64,000 nt of DNA from Arcticimaribacter sp965277835 (GTDB lineage Bacteria; Bacteroidota; Bacteroidia; Flavobacteriales; Flavobacteriaceae), in the NCBI GenBank assembly GCA_965277835.1, contig OZ255841.1:1488001-1552000 (forward strand), written 5' to 3'. Numbering within the stretch: the first letter of the stretch is position 1; each line of letters opens with the position of its first letter. Under the pieces are notes generated by a model that was not told the origin of the DNA, searched no databases, and saw only the letters and a list, made by a program, of their open reading frames with translations. The position numbers and the translations under genes were made by a program. Positions 1 to 7,819 of the stretch are shown here, piece by piece.

Positions 1-33
1 TATTAAAATCCCAATGACAAAAATCTGTTTCAT
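1..33 (-). CDS. gldD: N-terminus of a protein, probably GldD (partial)
   Basis: An ATG at position 33 on the minus strand opens a frame reading MKQIFVIGILI that runs off the window edge. Only eleven codons are visible: a Lys followed by a hydrophobic stretch, as at the start of a lipoprotein or secreted-protein signal peptide. It begins 19 bases after the gldE stop and is co-directional. In gliding Bacteroidota the order ssb-gldE-gldD is common, and GldD is an envelope lipoprotein needed for gliding and type IX secretion. The name therefore rests on gene order, not on diagnostic residues. Confidence 0.5.
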   Translation of the reverse strand, partial: MKQIFVIGILI

Positions 34-52
34 AAATAGTAGATACTATAAT

Positions 53-1360
53 TTATAAAAGAGTTGCTCTAATTCGTTTAATCCTTTTCTTATCGACAAC
101 CTCAACCGTAAAACGAATATTCTCAAACACTATTACTTCTGCAAAAGAAGGCAATTTGCCTACAAGCTCAAGTATAAATCCTGCTAAGGTCTCTGCCTCT
201 CCTTTTGCCTTTTCAAAGGGTTCAGTATCTTCTATTGGTATAATCTTATAAAAATCTTTTAAACTGATTTTTCCGTCAATCACTAAATTCTTATCATCTA
301 TTTTAGAATACTCTTTTTCATCATCATCAAACTCATCGGAGATATCTCCTACAATTTCTTCAATAATATCTTCTAATGTTATTATCCCCGAAGTTCCTCC
401 ATACTCATCGACCACAATTGCCATATGTATTTTTTTTAACTGAAACTCATTAAGCAAATCATCTAGCTTTTTCATTTCAGGAACATAATAAGGTTCTTTT
501 AAGAGTTGTTGCCAATTAAATGAAGGCGTATTTATATTTGGTATTATATCTTTGATATATAAAATTCCTTCGATTTTATCGAGCTTATCGCTATAAACTG
601 GAATTCGAGAAAATCCTTTTTCAATAATTAGTGGCAATATTTCTTCAAAAGACATTTTTTTATCTAGCGCAAACACATCAATCCTTGGCTGCATAACTTG
701 TTTAGTGTCTGTTGCTCCAAAGTTGATAATCCCTTGTAAAATTTTATCTTCTTGCTTTGTTGTATCTTTTTGTTCGGTAAACTCCAACGCCTGAGATAAT
801 GTATCTACCGAAAAAGAGTTAGATTTTTTCCCAAAATTACGCTCTAAAAATAAAGTCGCTCTACTCATTGGGGCAGTAATAAAAAACAAAATATAACTAT
901 CTAAAGCATAGATAAAAGGAGCCATCTTTCTTGAAAAGCTTATGTTTTTTCTAGTCGCATAGATTTTAGGTAAAATTTCCCCGAAAAGGAGAATCAAAAA
1001 TGTAATAACCCCTATTTCGATAAATAACTTTAAAACTCTATTCTCTAGCCCACTAAAAAAAAGATTTTCTAAGGAAGCGAATAATAAGACAATCCCAATA
1101 TTAATGAAATTATTGACCACCAAAATTGTAGCTAATAATCGCTTAGGTCTTTTTAATAACTTTTCAATTTGAGCTGTTCGTTTAGGGTGCGTCTCCTTTT
1201 GATTTTCGATAACAGAAGGCGTTAAAGAAAAAAAAGCAACCTCAGAACCAGAAACTAATGCAGATCCTATGAATAAAATTACAAGCAATATTATTTTAAA
1301 TAATACTATTAAGTCAACACTAATTAAAAGAAAAAATATGCCTAGGGGTTCTGGGTCCAA
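53..1360 (-). CDS. gldE: GldE, CNNM/CorC-family membrane protein of the gliding machinery
   Basis: 435 residues. The order is several hydrophobic segments (about residues 10-190, the DUF21/CNNM membrane domain with GSEVAFFSLTP), a CBS pair (about 205-330, including VDEYGGTSGIITLEDIIEEIVGDI) and a C-terminal CorC/HlyC transporter-associated domain (about 345-435). This is the architecture of the magnesium/cobalt-efflux-like hemolysin family. The gene lies between ssb and the probable gldD, which marks it as GldE; GldE is thought to work with GldD, though its biochemical role is not settled. The frame opens with TTG (MDPEP), a start that suits this family, and no ATG lies before the first membrane segment. 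It is 16 bases downstream of ssb and probably shares its promoter. Confidence 0.88.
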   Translation of the reverse strand: MDPEPLGIFFLLISVDLIVLFKIILLVILFIGSALVSGSEVAFFSLTPSVIENQKETHPKRTAQIEKLLKRPKRLLATILVVNNFINIGIVLLFASLENLFFSGLENRVLKLFIEIGVITFLILLFGEILPKIYATRKNISFSRKMAPFIYALDSYILFFITAPMSRATLFLERNFGKKSNSFSVDTLSQALEFTEQKDTTKQEDKILQGIINFGATDTKQVMQPRIDVFALDKKMSFEEILPLIIEKGFSRIPVYSDKLDKIEGILYIKDIIPNINTPSFNWQQLLKEPYYVPEMKKLDDLLNEFQLKKIHMAIVVDEYGGTSGIITLEDIIEEIVGDISDEFDDDEKEYSKIDDKNLVIDGKISLKDFYKIIPIEDTEPFEKAKGEAETLAGFILELVGKLPSFAEVIVFENIRFTVEVVDKKRIKRIRATLL

Positions 1361-1376
1361 CTAATTATAATTTAGA

Positions 1377-1799
1377 TTAAAACGGTAAATTATCTTCATT
1401 AGGAGATTGTTCAGTCTTTGCTTCTGAGGTAGATGAAGGGTTAGCCTTTTCTGGAACCTCTTTCTTTGTAGTTAAAAAAGTAAACTCTTCTACATTTATT
1501 TCTGTGCCATAGCGATTAGTCCCGTCTTCAGCCTGCCATTTCCTTGTTCTTATCTTACCTTCGATATAAACGCGATCGCCTTTACTCAAGTATTTTTCAC
1601 ACACTTCCGCAGCTTTATTTCTCACTACAATATTGTGCCATTCGGTATTAGTTATCTTTTCTCCAGTTGATTTTTTGAGATAGGTTTCGTTCGTTGCTAG
1701 AGGAAACCTTCCTATAGAGCCTCCTCCCTCAAAATAATGCATTTTAACATCATCTCCTAAATGACCTATCAACATCACTTTATTTAAAGTCCCATTCAT
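1377..1799 (-). CDS. ssb: Single-stranded DNA-binding protein
   Basis: 140 residues. The N-terminal OB fold (about 1-110) opens with LNKVMLIGHLGDDVKMHYFEGG and includes TEWHNIVV and YLSKGDRVYIEGKI, the standard SSB motifs. A short disordered Ser/Thr/Glu-rich linker follows, and the protein ends in the acidic-hydrophobic tip DNLPF that binds partner repair and replication proteins. It coats single-stranded DNA during replication and recombination. It is the first gene of the ssb-gldE-gldD run and lies just behind mutY. A -7 box at 1832-1839 sits 33 bases upstream of the ATG. Confidence 0.97.
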   Translation of the reverse strand: MNGTLNKVMLIGHLGDDVKMHYFEGGGSIGRFPLATNETYLKKSTGEKITNTEWHNIVVRNKAAEVCEKYLSKGDRVYIEGKIRTRKWQAEDGTNRYGTEINVEEFTFLTTKKEVPEKANPSSTSEAKTEQSPNEDNLPF

Positions 1800-1831
1800 A
1801 AAATATTTTATTTAAAGGTTTCTATTACATC

Positions 1832-1839
1832 CAAATATA
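1832..1839 (-). promoter_or_regulatory. -7 box for ssb-gldE-gldD
   Basis: The minus strand reads TATATTTG, a perfect match to the Bacteroidota -7 consensus TAnnTTTG, 33 bases before the ssb ATG and just past the mutY stop. Confidence 0.7.
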
Positions 1840-1845
1840 ATGAAG

Positions 1846-2895
1846 TCATTTTTCTAATTTATAAAAATTAAACATAAATTTTTGCAAAACCACAGGAACT
1901 GGATAATTGACTAACTCATTCTCTTTAACTACCTGACCTAAAAGGGAGTCTGTTTTTACGCTCCAAAAAGTAATATATAATGTTTGATGTGATAATTTAT
2001 GCTTAATCGGGGTTCTATTTATTTTATTAACTATAATTTCTTTAGAACTTGTGTATTTTGAAATATCAACTTCCTCAATTAATCTTTGCTTAGTTATTTC
2101 TTTAGAGCTTTCATGCAAAGGGTATTCATAAAGGTTTTGCCAAATATCTTTTGCTTTTCGCTGTAATAATAGAGTATTCCCTTGTGAGGTAATAAAAACT
2201 AGATAATTAAAGTGTCTGTCTGTGACTTTAATCTTTCTTTGTTTCACAGGTAATTGATACACTAAATTTTGATTAAACGCTACACATGTTTTTTGGAACG
2301 GGCAAATATTACACTTTGGGTTTTTAGGAGTACATTGTAATGCGCCGAACTCCATTAAGGCCTGATTAAATTCCCCAGGAATTTTAGTGTCCATTAATTC
2401 CATAGCAAGCGATTTAAATTCCCTAAAAGCATAAGATGCATCTATAGGTGTTTCTTTTCCATAGTAGCGTGATAATACACGATATACGTTCCCGTCAATT
2501 ACAGCCTGAGGGGCATTAAAACATATAGAAGAAATTGCGCTAGCCGTATAATCTCCTATTCCTTTCAGTTTTAGTAAATCTGCAAAAGTAGAAGGGAAGA
2601 TACCATTGTGCTTCGAAACAATTTCTTTAGCAGTATAATGTAAATTTCGTGCTCTCGAATAATATCCTAACCCCTGCCATAGTTTTAATACGTGTTGCTC
2701 TGTTGCTGCTGCCAAATCGAAAACAGTCGGAAATGCTTTTAAAAAACTATTATAATAAGGCGTTCCTTGTATAATTTGGGTTTGCTGAAAAATTATCTCA
2801 GATAACCAAATTCGATAAGGGTCTCTAGTCTCACGCCATGGGAAAGGTCTTTTATTAGCTTCATACCAGATTAACAATTGATTTGTCCAAGTCAT
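1846..2895 (-). CDS. mutY: A/G-specific adenine glycosylase MutY
   Basis: 349 residues. It removes adenine mispaired with 8-oxoguanine. The HhH-GPD domain has the catalytic Glu33 in WLSEIIFQQTQ, the helix-hairpin-helix LKGIGDYTASAI, and VIDGNVYRVLSRY with the catalytic Asp at about residue 135. The iron-sulfur loop is complete: C-x6-C-x2-C-x5-C in CTPKNPKCNICPFQKTC. The C-terminal third (about 225-349) is the Nudix-like domain that reads 8-oxoG. I chose the ATG at 2895 (MTWTNQ); the longer frame starts with a TTG at 2904 that lies inside the apparent -7 box. It is divergent from the HU gene. Confidence 0.95.
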   Translation of the reverse strand: MTWTNQLLIWYEANKRPFPWRETRDPYRIWLSEIIFQQTQIIQGTPYYNSFLKAFPTVFDLAAATEQHVLKLWQGLGYYSRARNLHYTAKEIVSKHNGIFPSTFADLLKLKGIGDYTASAISSICFNAPQAVIDGNVYRVLSRYYGKETPIDASYAFREFKSLAMELMDTKIPGEFNQALMEFGALQCTPKNPKCNICPFQKTCVAFNQNLVYQLPVKQRKIKVTDRHFNYLVFITSQGNTLLLQRKAKDIWQNLYEYPLHESSKEITKQRLIEEVDISKYTSSKEIIVNKINRTPIKHKLSHQTLYITFWSVKTDSLLGQVVKENELVNYPVPVVLQKFMFNFYKLEK

Positions 2896-2901
2896 GTTTA
2901 G

Positions 2902-2909
2902 CAAAAATA
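2902..2909 (-). promoter_or_regulatory. -7 box for mutY
   Basis: The minus strand reads TATTTTTG (TAnnTTTG) six bases before the mutY ATG, so the transcript would be almost leaderless. This argues against the upstream TTG start. Confidence 0.6.
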
Positions 2910-2979
2910 ATATCTCTTTTCGAGTTTACTAGATTTAATATTAATAGTTTCGGTTAATCCATTTCTTAGATTAAATTTA

Positions 2980-2987
2980 TATATTTG
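2980..2987 (+). promoter_or_regulatory. -7 box for the HU gene
   Basis: TATATTTG matches TAnnTTTG exactly and lies 34 bases upstream of the HU ATG. Confidence 0.7.
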
Positions 2988-3021
2988 CGTTCTTTAAAAA
3001 GAAATGTAATTTAATTTAAAT

Positions 3022-3312
3022 ATGACTAAAGCAGATATTGTCTCTAATATTACAGAACAATTAGGAATCGACAAAGGAGATGTTCAAGCAGTAGTAGAGA
3101 ATTTTATGACAGAGATTAAAACTTCATTAGAAAATGACGAGAACGTATATTTAAGAGGTTTCGGAAGTTTTGTAATAAAGAAAAGAGCAGAAAAAACAGG
3201 GAGAAATATTTCTAAAAATACAGCAGTTAAAATTCCCGCTCATAATATTCCGTCTTTCAAAGCGGCAAAGATATTTGTAGAAAGAATTAAGGTCAAAGTT
3301 CCTGTAAAGTAA
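3022..3312 (+). CDS. HU-family histone-like DNA-binding protein
   Basis: 96 residues, the usual length. MTKADIVSNITEQLGIDKGDVQAVVENFM forms the helical dimer body. YLRGFGSFVIKKRAEKTGRNI is the beta-saddle, and IPAHNIPSFKAAKIF is the DNA-gripping arm (it carries the IPA..PSFKAGK-type motif). It bends and compacts DNA. It is followed by a very small basic gene and RNase G, all on the plus strand. Confidence 0.95.
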   Translation: MTKADIVSNITEQLGIDKGDVQAVVENFMTEIKTSLENDENVYLRGFGSFVIKKRAEKTGRNISKNTAVKIPAHNIPSFKAAKIFVERIKVKVPVK

Positions 3313-3335
3313 CCAATTAACAGAAATTATAAGCT

Positions 3336-3425
3336 ATGCCAAGCGGTAAAAAACGTAAACGACATAAGGTAGCTACACATAAACGTAAGAAAAGACGCAG
3401 AGCTAACCGACATAAGAAAAAATAG
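3336..3425 (+). CDS. Very small highly basic protein, 29 residues
   Basis: The frame ATG to TAG encodes 29 residues; it starts MPSGKKRKRHKVATHKRKK and ends ANRHKKK. Nineteen residues are Lys, Arg or His. It lies 23 bases after the HU stop, upstream of RNase G. Such an extreme composition in a clean frame suggests an RNA- or ribosome-binding peptide. The spacing of the KRHK and THKRKKR blocks recalls the C-terminal tail of the mitochondrial ribosomal protein mS38/Cox24 family, but that is a resemblance by eye only. Near-identical tiny proteins are, to my knowledge, common next to rng in flavobacteria. Confidence 0.75.
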   Translation: MPSGKKRKRHKVATHKRKKRRRANRHKKK

Positions 3426-3560
3426 TGCAGATACACTTTAAAAAATTCATGTTCTTTGAAATGAGGCGTAGTTTTTAAAAAACTACTCTTCGCAGGATAA
3501 ATCCTAAAAAATTATTGTTTAATCCGTTTATATAATTATATAAACACAAAATTACTCAGA

Positions 3561-5114
3561 GTGAATAAAGAATTGATTATACGATCGAATTCCTCTGCGG
3601 TTGATTTTGCATTACTCAAGGATGGAAAGTTAATTGAGCTTAATAAAGAAGTAGATAACAATAAATTTTCGGTTGGCGATATTTTTCTCGCTAAAGTCCG
3701 AAAATCTGTTGGAGGTCTCAATGCAGCATTTGTTAATGTTGGTCATGAAAAAGATGGTTTTTTACATTATCATGATTTGGGTCCTAAATTCTTGTCTTTA
3801 TTAAAATTTATTAAACAGGTAACTACAGGTAAAACAAAAGATTACTTATTAAAAAAAGTCTCATTTGAGCAAGATATTCCAAAAGATGGAATGATTAGCG
3901 ACATTATTAACTCGAACCAACACATTTTGGTTCAAGTAGTTAAAGAGCCTATTTCAACTAAAGGCCCTCGAATAAGTTCAGAGCTTTCTCTGGCAGGTCG
4001 CTATATGGTCTTAGTCCCTTTTTCTGATAAAATATCAATTTCGCAAAAAATTGAAAATCAAGAAGAAAAAAACAGGCTTAAACGTCTAATCAAAAGTATT
4101 CGCCCAAAAGGGTTTGGTGTAATTATACGCACTGTTGCAAAAGATAAAAAAGTAGCCGAATTAGATGCCGATTTACAACAACTTATTAATCGTTGGAAAA
4201 ATATGTGCGTCCGCCTTCAAAGAATTAGTAAACATCCTACTAAAGTATTGAGTGAAATAAATCGCTCATCTTCTATACTTAGAGATATTTTTGATGATTC
4301 TTTTACAGGAATTCACATAGACGGCAAAGAATTATTTGATGAGATAAAAGAGTATATAGGGCTTATTTCTCCTAAAAAAGTAAACATCGTAAAGCACTAC
4401 AATCAATCTCTTCCTATCTTCGAAAACTTCGGAGTTGAACGGCAAATCAAAACTTCCTTTGGAAAAACTGTTTCAATGCAAAAAGGCGTCTATTTAGTTA
4501 TAGAACATACAGAAGCGCTCCATGTCATTGATGTTAATAGCGGTAATAGATCTAACAAATCGAGAAATCAAGAAGAAACAGCAATGGAAGTCAATATGGC
4601 TTCTGCTACAGAAATTGCTCGTCAATTACGGCTTCGAGATATGGGAGGAATTATTGTTGTCGATTTTATTGATCTCGAATCTAGCGAAAACAGAAGAATT
4701 CTTTTTGAGCATCTAAAATCTGAGATGAGTACCGATAGAGCCAAACACAAAATATTACCACCTAGTAAGTTTGGGCTCATTCAAATCACTCGGCAACGAG
4801 TACGTCCAGAAATGAATATCAAAACCAAGGAGCCTAACCCAAACCTAAACGGTGAGGTTGAAGCCCCAATTGTTTTACTTGACAAAATCAACGCAGACCT
4901 TAACAAAATTGTTAACAACGCACAGCATAATAAAAAGAAAATTGAATTACATATTCATCCTTTTATAGCTGCATATTTAAGCCATGGATTCCCTTCCATC
5001 CGAATTCAATGGTTATTCAAGCATAAAAAACGGGTAAAAATAATACCTAGAAATGCTTACCAATATTTGCACTATCGCTTTTATGATAAAAATAAAAAAG
5101 CAATACGTGTATAA
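3561..5114 (+). CDS. rng: Ribonuclease E/G family protein (RNase G)
   Basis: 517 residues, the length of RNase G (the C-terminal scaffold of RNase E is absent). It is an endoribonuclease for rRNA and mRNA processing. An S1-like domain (about 35-135: GDIFLAKVRKSVGGLNAAFVNVG, EKDGFLHYHDL) is followed by the 5'-sensor/RNase H-like region and the catalytic DNase I-like part with HVIDVNSGNRSN and GGIIVVDFIDL, which carry the metal-binding Asp residues. The region near residues 405-420 (FGLIQITRQRVRP) is typical. The start is GTG at 3561. A strong hairpin terminator follows. Confidence 0.95.
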   Translation: MNKELIIRSNSSAVDFALLKDGKLIELNKEVDNNKFSVGDIFLAKVRKSVGGLNAAFVNVGHEKDGFLHYHDLGPKFLSLLKFIKQVTTGKTKDYLLKKVSFEQDIPKDGMISDIINSNQHILVQVVKEPISTKGPRISSELSLAGRYMVLVPFSDKISISQKIENQEEKNRLKRLIKSIRPKGFGVIIRTVAKDKKVAELDADLQQLINRWKNMCVRLQRISKHPTKVLSEINRSSSILRDIFDDSFTGIHIDGKELFDEIKEYIGLISPKKVNIVKHYNQSLPIFENFGVERQIKTSFGKTVSMQKGVYLVIEHTEALHVIDVNSGNRSNKSRNQEETAMEVNMASATEIARQLRLRDMGGIIVVDFIDLESSENRRILFEHLKSEMSTDRAKHKILPPSKFGLIQITRQRVRPEMNIKTKEPNPNLNGEVEAPIVLLDKINADLNKIVNNAQHNKKKIELHIHPFIAAYLSHGFPSIRIQWLFKHKKRVKIIPRNAYQYLHYRFYDKNKKAIRV

Positions 5115-5120
5115 AATTTA

Positions 5121-5156
5121 AAAAAGGTGATACTTTTAAAAGTATCGCCTTTTTTT
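5121..5156 (+). terminator. Rho-independent terminator after rng
   Basis: An inverted repeat GGtGATACTTTT / AAAAGTATCgCC with flanking A and T runs follows seven bases after the rng stop and precedes recX. Because of the A-run on the left it could work in both directions. Confidence 0.85.
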
Positions 5157-5180
5157 ATAGTATAATTTTATTTAAACAAA

Positions 5181-5660
5181 ATGCAAAATAACAATTTGTT
5201 TACGATAGAAGACGCTCAAAAAAAATTAGAGCATTATTGCTCATATCAAGAGCGTTGCCATAAAGAAGTTATACAAAAGCTAAGAGAATTAAAAATGAAG
5301 CCTGCAGATATTAACCAAATTGTAGGTCAGTTAATTCAAGATAATTATTTAAACGAGACTCGATTTGCTAAAATTTACGCTCAAGGAAAATTTAGAATTA
5401 AAAAGTGGGGATACATACGCATTACCTCGCAACTAAAGTTTCGTGAAATTAGCCCTTGGAATATCAAAAAGGCATTAGAAGAAATAAATGATGAAGAGTA
5501 TATCCTATGCTTTCAAACCTTATTTGATAAGCTTTGGATTCGGTATAGTCCCCAAGGTCTAGAAATTTGTAAAAAGAAAGTTATTAGTAATTTAAAGTAC
5601 AAAGGCTGGGAGGGCCATCTCATTTATGAGGCGATTGCGCAAAAACTAAATCAAAAATAA
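5181..5660 (+). CDS. recX: RecX family regulatory protein
   Basis: 159 residues built from three-helix repeats: YCSYQERCHKEVIQKLRELKM, QDNYLNETRFAKIYAQGKFRIKKWGYIRI and a third one near residues 110-155. The pattern of R-x(2)-E-(V/L) and YLNE-x-RFA is characteristic of RecX, which modulates RecA filaments. recA is not in the window. The 3' end overlaps the end of the convergent receptor gene by ten bases. Confidence 0.88.
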   Translation: MQNNNLFTIEDAQKKLEHYCSYQERCHKEVIQKLRELKMKPADINQIVGQLIQDNYLNETRFAKIYAQGKFRIKKWGYIRITSQLKFREISPWNIKKALEEINDEEYILCFQTLFDKLWIRYSPQGLEICKKKVISNLKYKGWEGHLIYEAIAQKLNQK

Positions 5661-7483
5661 AACTGTACTCCTAAGTTGCCGTTCGCTCCAGGCATAGGTA
5701 CTAAATTCGTTTCAGAATATTCTTCGTCTAAAATATTATTCAATCGGAATGTTGTTTTAAACCGTTTACTCGTGTTCCATTGTACACTTAAATCTAAAAC
5801 CGTATATGGGCTACCTTGTGTACGCTCTGCGCGTTTTAATGCTATGTTAGACGACACTGTCTTTGACCATTGATTGGTTGCACGAAGAGTGAAATGATGT
5901 TTTAAAGAATTTATAGAATATCGCGAAAACGCATAATTTACAACGCCTTTAACATTATCGTCAATGTAAGTATAACCCAATTGAATACTCTGTGGTTTTT
6001 CTCCAAAACGATACTTATATTGAGTATTAAACTCATACCCTGTGGTAGTAACGCGTTGAATGTTATTAGCTTCCCATAAAGCATCTTCCGTGTTTTTCAC
6101 ATAGTCAATTAAATCCTTTGAACTTCGATTGAAGTAAATAGAGCTAAAAGAGAAAAAATCTCCACTATATCTAATCCCAAATTCTGTTGCAATAGCACTT
6201 TCTGGTTTCAAATTTGCATTCCCCAAAGTAGTCCTGTCACTATAATAAAGATCCGTATAGGTTGGTATTCTGTATGTAGTACCAATATTGCCATAGATTT
6301 TTAACTTTGTAGTTAACGCGGCACCTAGTTCTATCCCTGGGAAAAAATATACCCCAAAATCAGAAAAATTACTGAATGCTATCCCTGGAGTAATATCAAT
6401 TTTATCATTTAATAGCAAAAGTCTATGTTCAACAAAAATAGTTGTTGTTACACGGTCGTGTTGCCCCAAATTATTACTAGAGATATTAACATAGGACAAG
6501 TCTATTCCTAAACCCGTTGTGCCCAAATTTGAAAAAACACTATAATCTAGTGCCATTCCTAGTTTATTGTTAAGGTGTAGGTTACGATAAACACTTGGGT
6601 TTGATCGAATAAACACATACATATCTTGACCTCTTCGCCAAGAGGCTCTTGCTTTTAAAATTGATTTATCCTTTTTAATCGTAGATGAAAATGCTACTAA
6701 ACTTCCTTGAGTTTCTTCGTATTGGTCTTTTGCTGTCGGTGTTGCATAAAACCCATTAGCCCCAAATTTTCGATTAGAAAAATACCCTAAAAATTGTACT
6801 GGGAATTGATTTGTTCCAAATTTTGATTTTATAAAATAATTGGTATTTACAAAATCTGTATTATATCGGTATCCATCGGACTTATTATAAGAAAAAAGCC
6901 CCATTATTCCACCACGTGTTCCCTGTTTCTGTAGGAGTGCTTGCCCACTATATTGTCCATAAGATCCTCCTTGAGCCGTAATTTGATCATCTCCTTCAAA
7001 TGTATTCTTAGTAACAATATTTATTGCTCCCGTAAAAGCATTTTGCCCATAAATACGAGCTGCAGGGCCTTTCAAAATTTCAATGCGTTCTATTATATCT
7101 ATAGGCGGAAGTAAATTAAGCGTGTGGTGTCCTGTTTGTGCATCTTCTAGCTTTATGCCATCAATCAACAATAAAGTTTGGTCAAAACTACCTCCTCGTA
7201 TATACAAATCGGCTTGCATTCCTTCTATTCCCCTTTGGCGTACATCAATTCCTGATATTTGTTGTAATAAAGCAACAGCATTTAAAACGCCACTTTTTTG
7301 AATCTCTTCAGAAGAAATAATTTGAATTGTTCTCGAACTTTCAGACAGAGGTAAATCAATTCTGTTTGAACTGAGAATAACTTCTTTTAGTTTATTTACT
7401 TTAATTTCTAAGGAATCTTTTTGTGCAAAAAGAGAGGAATATACTAAAAAGCACGCCAAAAAGTTTATATAATGTTTTAGCAT
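5651..7483 (-). CDS. TonB-dependent outer-membrane receptor, BtuB-like
   Basis: 610 residues. A signal peptide (about 1-20, ending LFAQ) is followed directly by the plug (about 35-155: QGIEGMQ-type region with ADLYIRGGSFDQTLLLIDGIKLEDAQTG and ERIEILKGPAARIYGQNAFTGAINIVTK), then a beta-barrel ending in an aromatic residue (GVQFYF). The short size, the lack of an N-terminal carboxypeptidase-like domain and the plug sequence resemble BtuB-type vitamin B12 receptors; substrate assignment is inference. I saw no cobalamin riboswitch in the 60 bases to atpC or upstream of the gene. The plug sequence, signal peptide and barrel end are intact. Confidence 0.85.
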   Translation of the reverse strand: MLKHYINFLACFLVYSSLFAQKDSLEIKVNKLKEVILSSNRIDLPLSESSRTIQIISSEEIQKSGVLNAVALLQQISGIDVRQRGIEGMQADLYIRGGSFDQTLLLIDGIKLEDAQTGHHTLNLLPPIDIIERIEILKGPAARIYGQNAFTGAINIVTKNTFEGDDQITAQGGSYGQYSGQALLQKQGTRGGIMGLFSYNKSDGYRYNTDFVNTNYFIKSKFGTNQFPVQFLGYFSNRKFGANGFYATPTAKDQYEETQGSLVAFSSTIKKDKSILKARASWRRGQDMYVFIRSNPSVYRNLHLNNKLGMALDYSVFSNLGTTGLGIDLSYVNISSNNLGQHDRVTTTIFVEHRLLLLNDKIDITPGIAFSNFSDFGVYFFPGIELGAALTTKLKIYGNIGTTYRIPTYTDLYYSDRTTLGNANLKPESAIATEFGIRYSGDFFSFSSIYFNRSSKDLIDYVKNTEDALWEANNIQRVTTTGYEFNTQYKYRFGEKPQSIQLGYTYIDDNVKGVVNYAFSRYSINSLKHHFTLRATNQWSKTVSSNIALKRAERTQGSPYTVLDLSVQWNTSKRFKTTFRLNNILDEEYSETNLVPMPGANGNLGVQFYF

Positions 7484-7543
7484 AACATATCTCTATAAAT
7501 AAAACTGAAAACTATCTATCAAATCTTAAAAAAAGATGATTTT

Positions 7544-7819
7544 TTAGTCAATTAATAAAATTAATTTATTGTCTTGCATTTCTAAAACTCCCGATGCTAT
7601 CTCTAAGGCAAGTAAATTTGTGTCAATCTTATTGAAAGGAGCCTTGTAATTTTTTGCTTTAAAAGAACCTTTTATTAATACTTTTCCTGAAACTAGAGTT
7701 GAAACTATAGCTGCATGATTCTCTAAGGTTTGAAAAGACCCATTACTACCTGGTACGGTTAAAGATTCTACCTCGCCCGTATATAAAGTAGTTTCAGGAG
7801 AAATTATTTCTAAATACAT
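7544..7819 (-). CDS. atpC: ATP synthase F1 epsilon subunit
   Basis: 91 residues. Only the N-terminal beta-sandwich (MYLEIISPETTLYTGEVESLTVPGSNGSFQTLENHAAIVSTL) is present; the two-helix C-terminal domain found in many bacteria is missing, as is usual in Bacteroidota. It links the F1 rotor to the c-ring. The start codon overlaps the last base of the atpD stop, so the two are translationally coupled. The other ATP synthase genes are not in the window, which fits the split atp operons of this phylum. Confidence 0.93.
   Translation of the reverse strand: MYLEIISPETTLYTGEVESLTVPGSNGSFQTLENHAAIVSTLVSGKVLIKGSFKAKNYKAPFNKIDTNLLALEIASGVLEMQDNKLILLID

Noticed and set aside
5651..7543. A cobalamin riboswitch for the BtuB-like receptor.
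   Set aside because: The 60-base gap upstream is too short and has no B12-box.
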